DNA from: Symsagittifera roscoffensis
Taxonomy: Eukaryota > Xenacoelomorpha > Acoela > Convolutidae
Length of the DNA stretch: 64,000 bases
Assembly: GCF_963678635.1 (NCBI RefSeq)
Contig: NC_087067.1
Span: 12,750,844-12,814,843, forward strand
Direction of reading: 5' to 3'
The translations under genes and the position numbers were made by a program. Position 1 is the first letter of the stretch; each line of letters opens with the position of its first letter. Shown piece by piece: positions 43,514-52,196 of this stretch. The notes beneath the pieces were generated by a model. The model did not search any database and was not told the DNA's origin. It was given only the letters and a program-made list of their open reading frames with translations.

Positions 43514-46500
43514 TTAAAAGTTTAACATTCCAAGGAATTCTTGGATTTTCTTTTTATTTGTTGGTGGTTGAAGTTTTTGAATAGCGTCAATGCGTGATTT
43601 CAGTGGAGTTATTGTTTTTCTTTCTATGTTATGTCCTAAGAATTTAACTCTTGTCAAAAAGAAGTGTGATTTATCGGGGGCGGCCTTCAGATTTTCGTTC
43701 TGAAGTATTTGGTGATATTTTTCTAAAACTTTGAACATTTCGTCTTTTGTTTGTGATTGCATAAAAACATCGTCTAGATAGGTGATTGCGTTTTTCTTGA
43801 GTATTAGTGGTCTAAAAATTTTGCTCATAAAAGCTGAAAATGCTGCTGGTCCTATGGATATTCCATAGAATAAGCGGTTAAATTCATATTGTTGGTTTCC
43901 GATAACAAATTGTGTTAAACGTCGTGATTGTTCATCTAGTGGCATTTGATTGTATGCACTATTCATATCGGCGGTTGTAAAGTATTTGCCGTTTATTTTT
44001 GTTAAAATAACTTGTATTGGTTCAATGGGCCAATTACATTTTGATTCATCTATGAGTGAATTGAGGTATCTAGCGTCGAGAACGATTTTTAATGATTCTC
44101 CTTTAGCTAGAATGATAACGGGGTTGATGAATGTGTTGCCTTTTGGTTGTTCTTCTTTATTAACTGGTGATATAATGTTGTATTGTTCTAAAATATCGAG
44201 TAATCTGTTTACTTTATCATGTAAGTGAATTGGTACTTTACTTGCTCTCTGTTTTTTGAAAACTGCGTCTGGTTTTAATGGGAGATGTAGTGATGAACTG
44301 ATTTTGCCAACATCGAATTTTGATGTTGCATAGACTGATGAATATTTAATTAGCTGTTTGGCTAACTTTTCGAATTCGTCTTGTGTTATTTGTGAATGTT
44401 GGAAATTAAACATTGTTAAAAATTTTTGTTGGTCCTCTGTGTAGTTACTTATGTTGAATGTAGGTTTGAAATATGGAGTTTTTGTGAAATAATCCGTATT
44501 TCTGTTTTCGTTACTTATTATATTATTTATAGATAATTCTTCATTAAGAATTGTAGATTGGCAAATATCTAGTAATTGGAGTATATTATTTACGCGATAG
44601 GCTTTTTCATGTATTGGTGATATTGTAGCGTTGGTTTCACAATATCCTAAAAGTCCTAAAGGTAATGTTACTTGGTAAGGTGTGTTGTTATATACATGTA
44701 AAGAAATAATATCTGAATTCGAATTTTTCAAATATTTTATTGAAGAGATTGTGGTTTTGAAAAATTTATGAATAGGTTTGAATTCAAAATCTGACATATA
44801 AAATTTTTGTTTGTTTTGTTCTTTATCATATTGGTGAACTTGTTTGATTGAAAAATTATAGATGTTTCCTGATAGTGGTTTCAGGTGTTTTCTTTGTTGG
44901 TTATATATTGGATAAAATTTTGAAAAGAATGGTGGTTGTTTGTTTAATCTTTGAAAAAATGTTAGGGATGTTTCTTTTGTTTTTGTATATTTATCTTTGA
45001 TTAATATTTTACTGTTTAGGATGTTAATTGTTGGTATATACTTCGAAATAAATGGTATTCCAATGATATTATATTTAATATCAGTGATATGGAATATTTG
45101 TTTAAATGGCTTGTTTAGAATTTTACTTTGCTCCATTGTTCTGGTAGGGAGGAGAAATAATTGGATTTTTCCGTAGTTTATCAATGTTGATCCTTGTGCT
45201 GTTGCTAGTTTGCTGGAGGTTTCAAGAGGTGTTAGCTTTGGATGTAAAGTTTTTATTTCATTCCATGTGGGGATGTTTATTATGTTTGATTCTGCCCCTG
45301 AATCAATTAAAAAATCTATTTCAAGGTCTGGTGGTTGAAATTCTTTATTTCTTGGGCTTTCTAAGAGAAATGGTATTGTCCAAATTTTTTCTTTGGGTTG
45401 TTCTTTTTGTATATTTTGGTAGATGTGGTTTGTATTCAAGCATTTTGTTTTGGTATTTTTATTGGTTTGATCTGTAGTGTTAATCTCGTTTGTTTCTTGC
45501 GTCGTTGATGTGGAATTTATGGGTGTAGTGTAATAATTTTGAAGAAATTCTGATTGATTTTCATATATATGTGATGGAAAGGGTTGTTCATATATGACAG
45601 ATTCATAGTCATTTTCGACTTTTATCATATTGATAGCAAGAGTGTTTTCAGTATCACTTTCTGAATCTGATGATGTACAGTTTATTTGATTGAGTTGTAA
45701 CGTATCAGTTACTGTGTTATCAATACCTGGGGGGTCTGATGTTGTTTCTGGATTAGCTTGTACTTGATTGATTTGTCTTTGATGTTTAGGTGTACTGCTT
45801 CTATGACGATTATTAGAGTTATTATAGTTATTATTATTCCGGTGTGGTGATTGGGAATAATTTCTATAACGATTATTATAACTTGGGTGTCGATTTTGTG
45901 AATTATTTCGCGATCTGTTTTGATAATTGCTGTTTGGTCTGTTATAGTTTGATCTATTATATGAGTTATTTCTTGATCGACTGTTCGGGTAATTCTGATT
46001 TCGATTGTTTGAATAACTTCTATTTCGATTATAGGAGTAGTTTCTATTCCTATTGTATGATGAATTTCGTGATTGGTTGTTTGGATAGTAGTTATTTCTT
46101 GATTGGGAATTAGATCTAGAAACAAATCGTTGTGTATTTGAATTTGATCTGGAGTAGTTATTTCTACTATTTGGTCTATTGTAGTGATTTTGTGATGAAT
46201 TATACGTGTTTCTTCGTTCTGGTGATCTTCCTCTATAACTTGAGTTATATGGGGATTGATTTCTTGTATAATTTGTATTGTTCGGGAGTGGTTTTCCTGA
46301 ACTGTTGTTGCTGTGAACTGTTTTGTTCGGTAAATTTTGATCTTTTTTCATGTATTGATAGAATGATTTATTTGGTTCTTTGTATTTTTGAGGTTTATTT
46401 TGACTATCTTGCTGTTTTTGTCTACATTCGGAAATACTATGTCCGTATCGTCGGCAATAATTACACCATTTTTTGAAAGATGGTTTGCCTTTAAAGTTCG

Positions 46501-48988
46501 GGTTCTTTTCGTAAATATTGAGTATTTCAGTGATTTTTTCAACGAGGTCTGTTTCTGATTCCTGTATATTATTAATATTAGTGGGAGTCGTTTCAATTTT
46601 GTTAACGTATTGTAATTTCAGATTTTCCGTTTCTTCTAGTTTCATCGTGATTTCTGCTTGTTCTAATTTGTCTACTAGTTTTCGAAAATCTAAATCGGGT
46701 TCTCGAATTGAAGAAGGATGGGATGCTCTCTTTTTTATTGCTATTTTCCTTAATTGTGGTGTTAAGGTCATCATTAAGATTTCTGTCATCTTTGTGTTTT
46801 TATAGTCATGTGTATTTAGTGAATATGCTTTTCGAACTAGTGTTTCGATTCGTACTGCTATTTGCTTGATGGTTTCGTTTGGTAATCTGCGAATTTCATT
46901 ACATAAAACTCTTTGTTGTTGTTTGTTTCTTTCGGAGTCAAACATTTTTGAAAATTCTTGTGTAAATCTTTTCCAGTTTGATTTTATTTCTAGAGGTAGT
47001 ACTGAAAACCATTTTTGGGCTGCGCCATCTAAGGTTGTTTGTATCAACGCTGTGCGTCGATGTATCCAGTTTTGATGTAGTGGCGTATTAATTGGTTCAG
47101 GTCCTATATTTAAAATCAGGTTTGCTGTTACTGCATTTAAATAATCTTCTACAGAATATTCAGGGTCTGTTCCTGTGAAAACCATTAAAGGTTTGTTTGA
47201 TGTTATTGATGATCCACCCATAAGGTATGGATTCATTGTCATTTGTAATGATTCTGCTGCATTTGGCATTTGAGAAAAATTTGAAAGTTGGTTTCTTGTT
47301 ATCTCATGTTGTTGGAGATAATATGGGAGTGGTATTTCATTTTGCATTTGTGATGCTTGATACGAGTGTGCAGTCATTGGATTTTGTTGTTGAATTGGTT
47401 GAAAAGATTGTGTATTAATTGGATTTTGTTGTTGAATTGGTTGTTGATGTTGTGCATCTATTGATTGTGGAGAAAAATTCCTATGATTTGTACGTGTTTT
47501 CTGTATTCCTTGTCTACGATATTCTTGAGTATTTGGTGCAAATATATCTGGTTGTAAGAAATCGTCATCTGAGGATAAATAATCCATTTGATAAGATGTT
47601 TGTTTTTTATTTTTATTCTGTTGAAAAAATGGGTAATTTTCACTGCGATCCTGTGGAGGATTTGATTGAAAATTTTTGGAATTATATTGGGCCGTTGGGT
47701 TATCCCAGTTTCGAGGTTTTGTATATTGATTAAAATTCCTTTGTGGTTGATAATTTGTTTTTGATGGATGTGTATAATTATAATTATGGTCTGCAAAGTT
47801 GTTTTTAGTGAATGTTTTGCGTGTTTTTGATGGTATTGTCATGGGTCTGTATGTTTGGTAATCCATATGTGAATATTTAGGGGCAACCGAAGGTTTAACG
47901 GTTGATTGTAAGGTTACCTGTGTTTGTGAAGGATTTGTATTTCTTGGTGTTGTTAAATTTGGGCGTATTGGTGAAATACTTTGTTGTGTAGTTGTTGTGT
48001 GTACAATTTCTTCATTTATGAAGTGTGATGGTGTCTGGATATCTTGTTGAGTAAGATTCCTAGTTCCATTGAGGTTTTCGTTGTGTATGACTGTCGAGTT
48101 TAAACTATTATTTTGTGTATCGGGTAAAAATGTATTATAGTTTAATGGTGTTGCATCAATTGTTAATGGTATTACTCTTACATAATCTCTTATGTAAGAT
48201 ATTGTACCTATTGCTTGACTTGAGATTGATTGTGGAAAGCTTATAAATGCGTGATGAGACCATTCGGGGTCCCAAACATAATCTGATTGTTCTGTGATAG
48301 CGGTATCATCGTTCGAATTTTGGGGTCTAAAATTTTTTCTTGCTTGTGCAATTAAATCAATATTGTTTGTGAAATAATCTATTATGAACCATGCTAAAAT
48401 TTTTTGTAGATCGTGTTTGGTATGTTGTGAAACGTCATCTTTCGTGAAATTTTCTTTAATGATGTTTAAATAACTAGAGAGTAGTGTAATTTCATGTCGT
48501 ACTTTCAAATGTTTAGATGTTTCTGTCGGTGAGACATTTGTTAGTGGGATTTCGTTTTCTAATATCGAAATATAACTATATATTATTGCGAAAACTTCAT
48601 TGGTGAATATGGAGTTTGCTCTTTGTGAGTTATGATATTGGATGCTTTTTATATATTCTGAAAAAACTTTTGAAAATTCTAAATCAAGATCGTCTGTTTG
48701 AATTGTATATGTTCTATTATTATGGTTTGGGGAAGTGAATTCTATGGAGTAGATTCCATACTGTTGTGTTATGTTGCATATATCTTTTAGATAGTGATCT
48801 ATGATTTGTCTTTTGATTTTTACATCGGGGAACTCTGTTTTACATGGACTGATTCCGGGTTCAAATAAATTTACGAGTAAATTTTGACAAAATATGTGTT
48901 GTCCTCTATCAGTATCTGCGTCTACTATAAAAGGAAAGATTTCATCGTCATCTGGAGTTTCGTCACCTGGGGTGTGTGTTGAACTCAT
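43514..48988 (-). CDS. gag-pol: Gag-protease-RT polyprotein, Ty3/gypsy type
   Basis: 1824 aa, Gag and the first half of Pol in one frame with no stop between them. About 1-470: Gag N-terminus, no known domain. About 480-600: Gln/Pro/Asn-rich linker. About 630-750: retrotransposon gag domain (RRTALIQTTLDGAAQKWFS). About 836-849: one zinc knuckle CNYCRRYGHSISEC. About 900-1075: Asn/Arg/Ser/Tyr-rich low-complexity tract, likely RNA-binding or phase-separating. About 1227: aspartic protease DFLIDSGAESN. About 1560-1820: reverse transcriptase with KIVLDARYLN, FTTADMNSAYNQ and catalytic AITYLDDVFM. The ORF ends in the RT thumb (FLGMLNF), so RT is split between two ORFs. The start overlaps the 155-aa ORF by 26 nt. 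Confidence 0.92.
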   Translation of the reverse strand: MSSTHTPGDETPDDDEIFPFIVDADTDRGQHIFCQNLLVNLFEPGISPCKTEFPDVKIKRQIIDHYLKDICNITQQYGIYSIEFTSPNHNNRTYTIQTDDLDLEFSKVFSEYIKSIQYHNSQRANSIFTNEVFAIIYSYISILENEIPLTNVSPTETSKHLKVRHEITLLSSYLNIIKENFTKDDVSQHTKHDLQKILAWFIIDYFTNNIDLIAQARKNFRPQNSNDDTAITEQSDYVWDPEWSHHAFISFPQSISSQAIGTISYIRDYVRVIPLTIDATPLNYNTFLPDTQNNSLNSTVIHNENLNGTRNLTQQDIQTPSHFINEEIVHTTTTQQSISPIRPNLTTPRNTNPSQTQVTLQSTVKPSVAPKYSHMDYQTYRPMTIPSKTRKTFTKNNFADHNYNYTHPSKTNYQPQRNFNQYTKPRNWDNPTAQYNSKNFQSNPPQDRSENYPFFQQNKNKKQTSYQMDYLSSDDDFLQPDIFAPNTQEYRRQGIQKTRTNHRNFSPQSIDAQHQQPIQQQNPINTQSFQPIQQQNPMTAHSYQASQMQNEIPLPYYLQQHEITRNQLSNFSQMPNAAESLQMTMNPYLMGGSSITSNKPLMVFTGTDPEYSVEDYLNAVTANLILNIGPEPINTPLHQNWIHRRTALIQTTLDGAAQKWFSVLPLEIKSNWKRFTQEFSKMFDSERNKQQQRVLCNEIRRLPNETIKQIAVRIETLVRKAYSLNTHDYKNTKMTEILMMTLTPQLRKIAIKKRASHPSSIREPDLDFRKLVDKLEQAEITMKLEETENLKLQYVNKIETTPTNINNIQESETDLVEKITEILNIYEKNPNFKGKPSFKKWCNYCRRYGHSISECRQKQQDSQNKPQKYKEPNKSFYQYMKKDQNLPNKTVHSNNSSGKPLPNNTNYTRNQSPYNSSYRGRSPERRNTYNSSQNHYNRPNSRNNYSRSNSNTQRFVSRSNSQSRNNYYPNNQSRNSSYNRNRNYSYNRNRSYSNNRNQNYPNSRSRNNSYNRSNYNRPNSNYQNRSRNNSQNRHPSYNNRYRNYSQSPHRNNNNYNNSNNRHRSSTPKHQRQINQVQANPETTSDPPGIDNTVTDTLQLNQINCTSSDSESDTENTLAINMIKVENDYESVIYEQPFPSHIYENQSEFLQNYYTTPINSTSTTQETNEINTTDQTNKNTKTKCLNTNHIYQNIQKEQPKEKIWTIPFLLESPRNKEFQPPDLEIDFLIDSGAESNIINIPTWNEIKTLHPKLTPLETSSKLATAQGSTLINYGKIQLFLLPTRTMEQSKILNKPFKQIFHITDIKYNIIGIPFISKYIPTINILNSKILIKDKYTKTKETSLTFFQRLNKQPPFFSKFYPIYNQQRKHLKPLSGNIYNFSIKQVHQYDKEQNKQKFYMSDFEFKPIHKFFKTTISSIKYLKNSNSDIISLHVYNNTPYQVTLPLGLLGYCETNATISPIHEKAYRVNNILQLLDICQSTILNEELSINNIISNENRNTDYFTKTPYFKPTFNISNYTEDQQKFLTMFNFQHSQITQDEFEKLAKQLIKYSSVYATSKFDVGKISSSLHLPLKPDAVFKKQRASKVPIHLHDKVNRLLDILEQYNIISPVNKEEQPKGNTFINPVIILAKGESLKIVLDARYLNSLIDESKCNWPIEPIQVILTKINGKYFTTADMNSAYNQMPLDEQSRRLTQFVIGNQQYEFNRLFYGISIGPAAFSAFMSKIFRPLILKKNAITYLDDVFMQSQTKDEMFKVLEKYHQILQNENLKAAPDKSHFFLTRVKFLGHNIERKTITPLKSRIDAIQKLQPPTNKKKIQEFLGMLNF

Positions 48989-49430
48989 TTTTTCGTTCGA
49001 TGACTGTTAATATGTAATTATTAATGTGTCGAATTGGTTGATTCCAATTGTATAGATGTACTGGTTTGTGTTTGTACTGTTTTTTTATTCTTCTTTTTCC
49101 TCTTTGTGATGAATTTGAAGTTGTTTCTGAGTCAGAAAAATATAATTGATCGTGAAGTGGGTAATTTTTATCTATTGATTCTTTTAGTTTGTAAAGTTCG
49201 TCTAAACTGTTGGTTTCTGATTCTGAAAATGCGTTTCGATTTTTTGAAAATCTTTTTCGTGTTATTTGTCTTTGTTTAGTTATTATTTTTCTTTTTAGTG
49301 TTTGTCGTTTTGTGCGAATGTATCCAACTGTTTGTGTATGAGGTGTGATTACAAGGTCGTATTTTTTGTTATCTATTTCACAATTGTGTAAAATGATTGT
49401 TTGTTTATTTCCTAGGTTTTTAAATGACAT
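48963..49430 (-). CDS. 155-aa basic ORF overlapping the gag start
   Basis: First ORF of the element. Lys/Arg-rich centre (RTKRQTLKRKIITKQRQITR), then an acidic/Ser patch (LYFSDSETTSNSSQ) and another basic block (RGKRRIKKQYKHKP). No signal peptide and no known domain. The basic stretches could act as nuclear or RNA-binding signals. It ends 26 nt inside gag in another frame, so it would be read before gag on the genomic RNA. It is A+T-rich like its neighbours. Confidence 0.55.
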   Translation of the reverse strand: MSFKNLGNKQTIILHNCEIDNKKYDLVITPHTQTVGYIRTKRQTLKRKIITKQRQITRKRFSKNRNAFSESETNSLDELYKLKESIDKNYPLHDQLYFSDSETTSNSSQRGKRRIKKQYKHKPVHLYNWNQPIRHINNYILTVIERKNEFNTHPR

Positions 49431-49947
49431 AAGGTTTAGAATGACGGATGCAAAAGGTTGTTAAATGATTTCTATTTTCTTAAACTGTTAGTTCTTACGA
49501 TTTTTTGGTTAGCTTAACCTGGGTCTATTTGTTCAGGGTTGGAGAGAAAAGTATATCGATTCCGAAGAATGATTTTTACTTTCTGGTGGCTAGTATAAGC
49601 TAAGGTGTTAACTTACTTAATCTTACTTAGGGGTAGTGATTGTGTTCAAGGGTTGGAGAATAGTAAATCGATCCACAAGGTTCAGGTATAATTAGAACGC
49701 GAGTAGTTCGTTAGATACTATTTTAAACTTACTAAGTCTAAGATTTATCCTGGGTCTGGTAAGAGGGGGGGTCAAGTGAAGGATGAATAACCGAAGTTCT
49801 TCACTGTTTATCCTAATTTGAATGATTAGTTTTGTTTTAAAAATTTCTATTAGTCTTGGGTCTTTAGAAAGGGTTGGGTAGTGAATCGACGTTTGAGGTC
49901 GTTAGACACTAATTAAGTGGGTGGGGGAGAACAAAATTGTTCTGTTT

Positions 49948-50033
49948 GATCCAAGGATAAGCCTTGATGATCAAATTTGAGATTTTAATTAAGTAGAAAA
50001 TGATTTAAGATCCAAGGATAAGCCTTGATGATC
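49948..50033 (-). repeat. paired leader hairpins
   Basis: GATCCAAGGATAAGCCTTGA plus TGATC occurs twice, 61 bp apart, without differences. Each folds as CAAGG-5 nt-CCTTG; in the element RNA the loop reads CUUAU. Exact duplication of a small hairpin in the leader suggests a packaging or dimer signal. Confidence 0.65.
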
Positions 50034-50361
50034 TGATTTTAAATTAAGTGATTTTAAGTTTTAATAAAGTTTTAAATTTGTGTAAAGGAAAGATTTAGTG
50101 TTTTATGATATTAGTGAGTTGATGATTGCTGTTATGTTTTAGGTGATGAAGCTGGAACAACAGGATGATTTATGATTACTAACCATTTATTGTCATGCTA
50201 CTAATTTTTATTTTTATTTTCCAATAAATATTTTTCAAACATGTTTTGTATAATACTGCAGAGTTTTAGGAAAACGATCTTAGATCTTTTTATCAATCGT
50301 TATTGTATAATATTAATTTTGTTTAGCGCCTGAAATGATTTTGAAGAGTAACTTCAAGGTT

Positions 50362-50595
50362 TTATGTTTGCAAATGGAAATCTAAATTCATTGCAAGTAG
50401 TATTCGAAATATAAAAGTTTGTTCTGGCTTTTGCCGAACTATCATATAACTATACGGCAAGTTTCTACTTTGTCGTATGTCGTCTTTGGTTCGAGGTCTT
50501 CTTCCAATTCCGGGTAGTTCTATTATGGTTCGGAATATTGGCTCTGATCTATTGAGTCGGAGAGACATTTCAATTAAATTATTGTCGTATAACAT
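50362..50595 (-). CDS. possible 77-aa leader ORF
   Basis: First ATG-started frame of any length after the primer site (MLYDNNLIEMSLRLNRSE...). No known domain. It may be a short upstream ORF or the 5' exon of spliced env messages. Weak on its own. Confidence 0.25.
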   Translation of the reverse strand: MLYDNNLIEMSLRLNRSEPIFRTIIELPGIGRRPRTKDDIRQSRNLPYSYMIVRQKPEQTFIFRILLAMNLDFHLQT

Positions 50596-50659
50596 TTTTT
50601 AAATGTTTTTGTCTAATTTCTAATCTAATTTTGGTTAATTCTAATCTAGTAAGGTCTTG

Positions 50660-50683
50660 TTCGAGACTTATGGTCGCACCAGA
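50660..50683 (-). other. primer-binding site of the gypsy/env element
   Basis: On the - strand just inside the 5' LTR: TC, then TGGTGCGACCATAAGTC, running on to CTCGAAC. The complement ends in a GTTCGAG T-loop-like block and 3' CACCA, as the 3' part of a tRNA would. The match may cover more than 20 nt. Amino-acid identity is not assigned. Confidence 0.65.
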
Positions 50684-51091
50684 TGAGTTAGAACCGAAGT
50701 GTAACTCATAGAGTAATTTCGGATAGGGTACACCGTCTGCTCGTCACGCTATCTTATTTTCGGCCGGATAGATTCGTGCAACTTCTTAGTCTAATACCGA
50801 TCCTAATCTTACTCTTATACTATCTAGTCTCAGGTTGTTTAACTAGTCTCTGCTAGGCTCAATAGATCTAGGGTATACTGGTTTATTGCGGCTGCTGAAG
50901 TGCTCGGGAGAGTCCAACTAATTTCTAAGTTAAATTCAAATCTCTCTGGTGCTGAAATTACAAGTAACTTCAGCACTTACAAATAAGTGGGTTGTTAGTT
51001 AGATGGATCATGATTGGTTAATATTAAATACTTTACATTGGTAAAACATTTAATTTATCCAATCATAAAATATAGTTTAGATCAGGTTCCA
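50684..51091 (-). repeat. 5' LTR of the gypsy/env element
   Basis: 408 bp, identical by eye to 32240-32647. Flanked on the outside by GTAG (51092-51095). Confidence 0.95.
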
Positions 51092-51095
51092 GTAG

Positions 51096-52074
51096 TCTTG
51101 TTGCGCTGAGAAGGGGTTTGTTGATCGACTGTAGTGTTTTATTCCCGCAATTTTCCTTAAAATCATCCTCAATTGTTCTTGAAATGTCAAAAATTGGTCT
51201 AAAATTAATCAAGAAATTTTACTGTGACTTTTTTCAATAATATTGTTGTCCGAGGCAATTGTATTTTTTCATATTTTCTAACATGTTTTCTACTGAAGAT
51301 GATTAGTTCCGTTTTTTAGCATTAGGTTGAAATAACACTCTCTGGAAGTACTTTGTTCACATTTTGTTCAATGAGTTAAACCATTCTAAGAAAATTAATG
51401 TGGTTATTTTGTTTGACTTTGTACCTATCCTAACCTTACACTTTACTCTTTTATTTTCTCAAAATCAGAAGGTCGCAAGCATCATAGTAACCGAGGTTAC
51501 AGTCAGGAGTCTCTTCATCGCATTATCAGGTCAAAATCCTCGGAATTTTTGGATATTGAATTTTAAAATTTGAGGTGAATAAAAGTAAAAAGAGTCAGAT
51601 GACTGGGAATTAAATCAACCAGATTGAGAAAACTAACACCTGCACAGCATAAATCTGAGTTGAAAACGACTCAAAAAGACTGAGCTGATTTGAGGCTACG
51701 GTTCAATCCAATACTTATATAAGGCTGCGCTTTTGCTCCCCTGGCTCTTTAAATATAAAGTTTCTTCGAAAGTACTTTTAATCGTTAAAAGTGGCGAGCA
51801 CACAGGCAGCGTTCGCATATTGTTTTGCGAGGGAGATTCTCCCTCTAAGAGAACTACTTACGGTGGTTTCCTCGGTACACATGCACAAGTTCTTACAAAG
51901 CTTATTCAGTAAAATCTCTGGGCCTGCGGCACCCTGAACTTCAAAAACTATTGGTTGAAAAATATATCCATCATCAGTTAATTGTCTATATTTGTCAGAT
52001 TTTCAATCTAACGCCTCGGCTGCGGTCGTTCCGGGTTACAAACCGAACCTGTGCTTTTTTTTACTAGGGGCTAG
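51096..52074. other. non-coding flank
   Basis: No gene called. A TATA-like TTATATAAGG near 51716 and a GAGGGAGATTCTCCCTC palindrome near 51827-51843 are visible, without a transcript model to attach them to. Confidence 0.4.
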
Positions 52075-52196
52075 GGACTCAACTACCGCTACATCCCAGA
52101 GGAGTTGCTAACCAACATCCCATGGGAAGAGCGTCAAATCATCTGGTCGCATCTGATATGTCTGTGGAGGTGTCGTGGCTCTAAAACTGAAAAAAT
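52075..52196 (+). CDS. isolated exon-like segment, unrecognised
   Basis: A T-rich acceptor tract (GCTTTTTTTTACTAGGGGCTAG) precedes an open frame of 40 codons (LNYRYIPEELLTNIPWEERQ, ending CRGSKTEK) with a good donor AAT|GTGAGT. The text looks like protein, but I cannot name a domain, and flanking exons are not seen. It may be a solitary remnant. Confidence 0.3.

Larger units (their letters stand above)
49431..50659 (-). other. leader of the gypsy/env element
   Basis: 1.23 kb between primer site and first ORF. Holds two exact 25-bp hairpin repeats (49948-49972 and 50009-50033), three degenerate GGGTTGGAGA..AGTAAATCGAT blocks (about 49538, 49656, 49874) and GTAAGT-type donors on the - strand near 49610 and 49725. 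Confidence 0.6.
32236..51095 (-). mobile_element. 18.85-kb env-containing Ty3/gypsy element (32240-51091) with GTAG target duplication
   Basis: Two 408-bp LTRs (32240-32647; 50684-51091) read identically by eye, begin TG and end CA, and are flanked by GTAG on both sides. All element genes are on the - strand. In element order: 5' LTR 50684-51091, primer site, leader, 155-aa ORF, Gag-PR-RT, RNaseH-IN, two hydrophobic mini-ORFs, Ser/Thr/Pro-rich ORF, Env-like, 599-aa ORF, 3' non-coding, 3' LTR 32240-32647. It is far longer than the 5-9 kb usual for gypsy elements. Gag-pol-env order matches errantivirus-like or Tor-like retroelements. Identical LTRs imply a very recent insertion. Confidence 0.93.

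Noticed and set aside
45709-46476. 138-aa - strand and 89/114-aa + strand ORFs
   Set aside because: Shadows of the Asn/Arg/Ser/Tyr-rich Gag tract in other frames.
51827-51843. Bacterial-type terminator or operator
   Set aside because: The short palindrome GAGGGAGATTCTCCCTC has no gene context and the DNA is eukaryotic.
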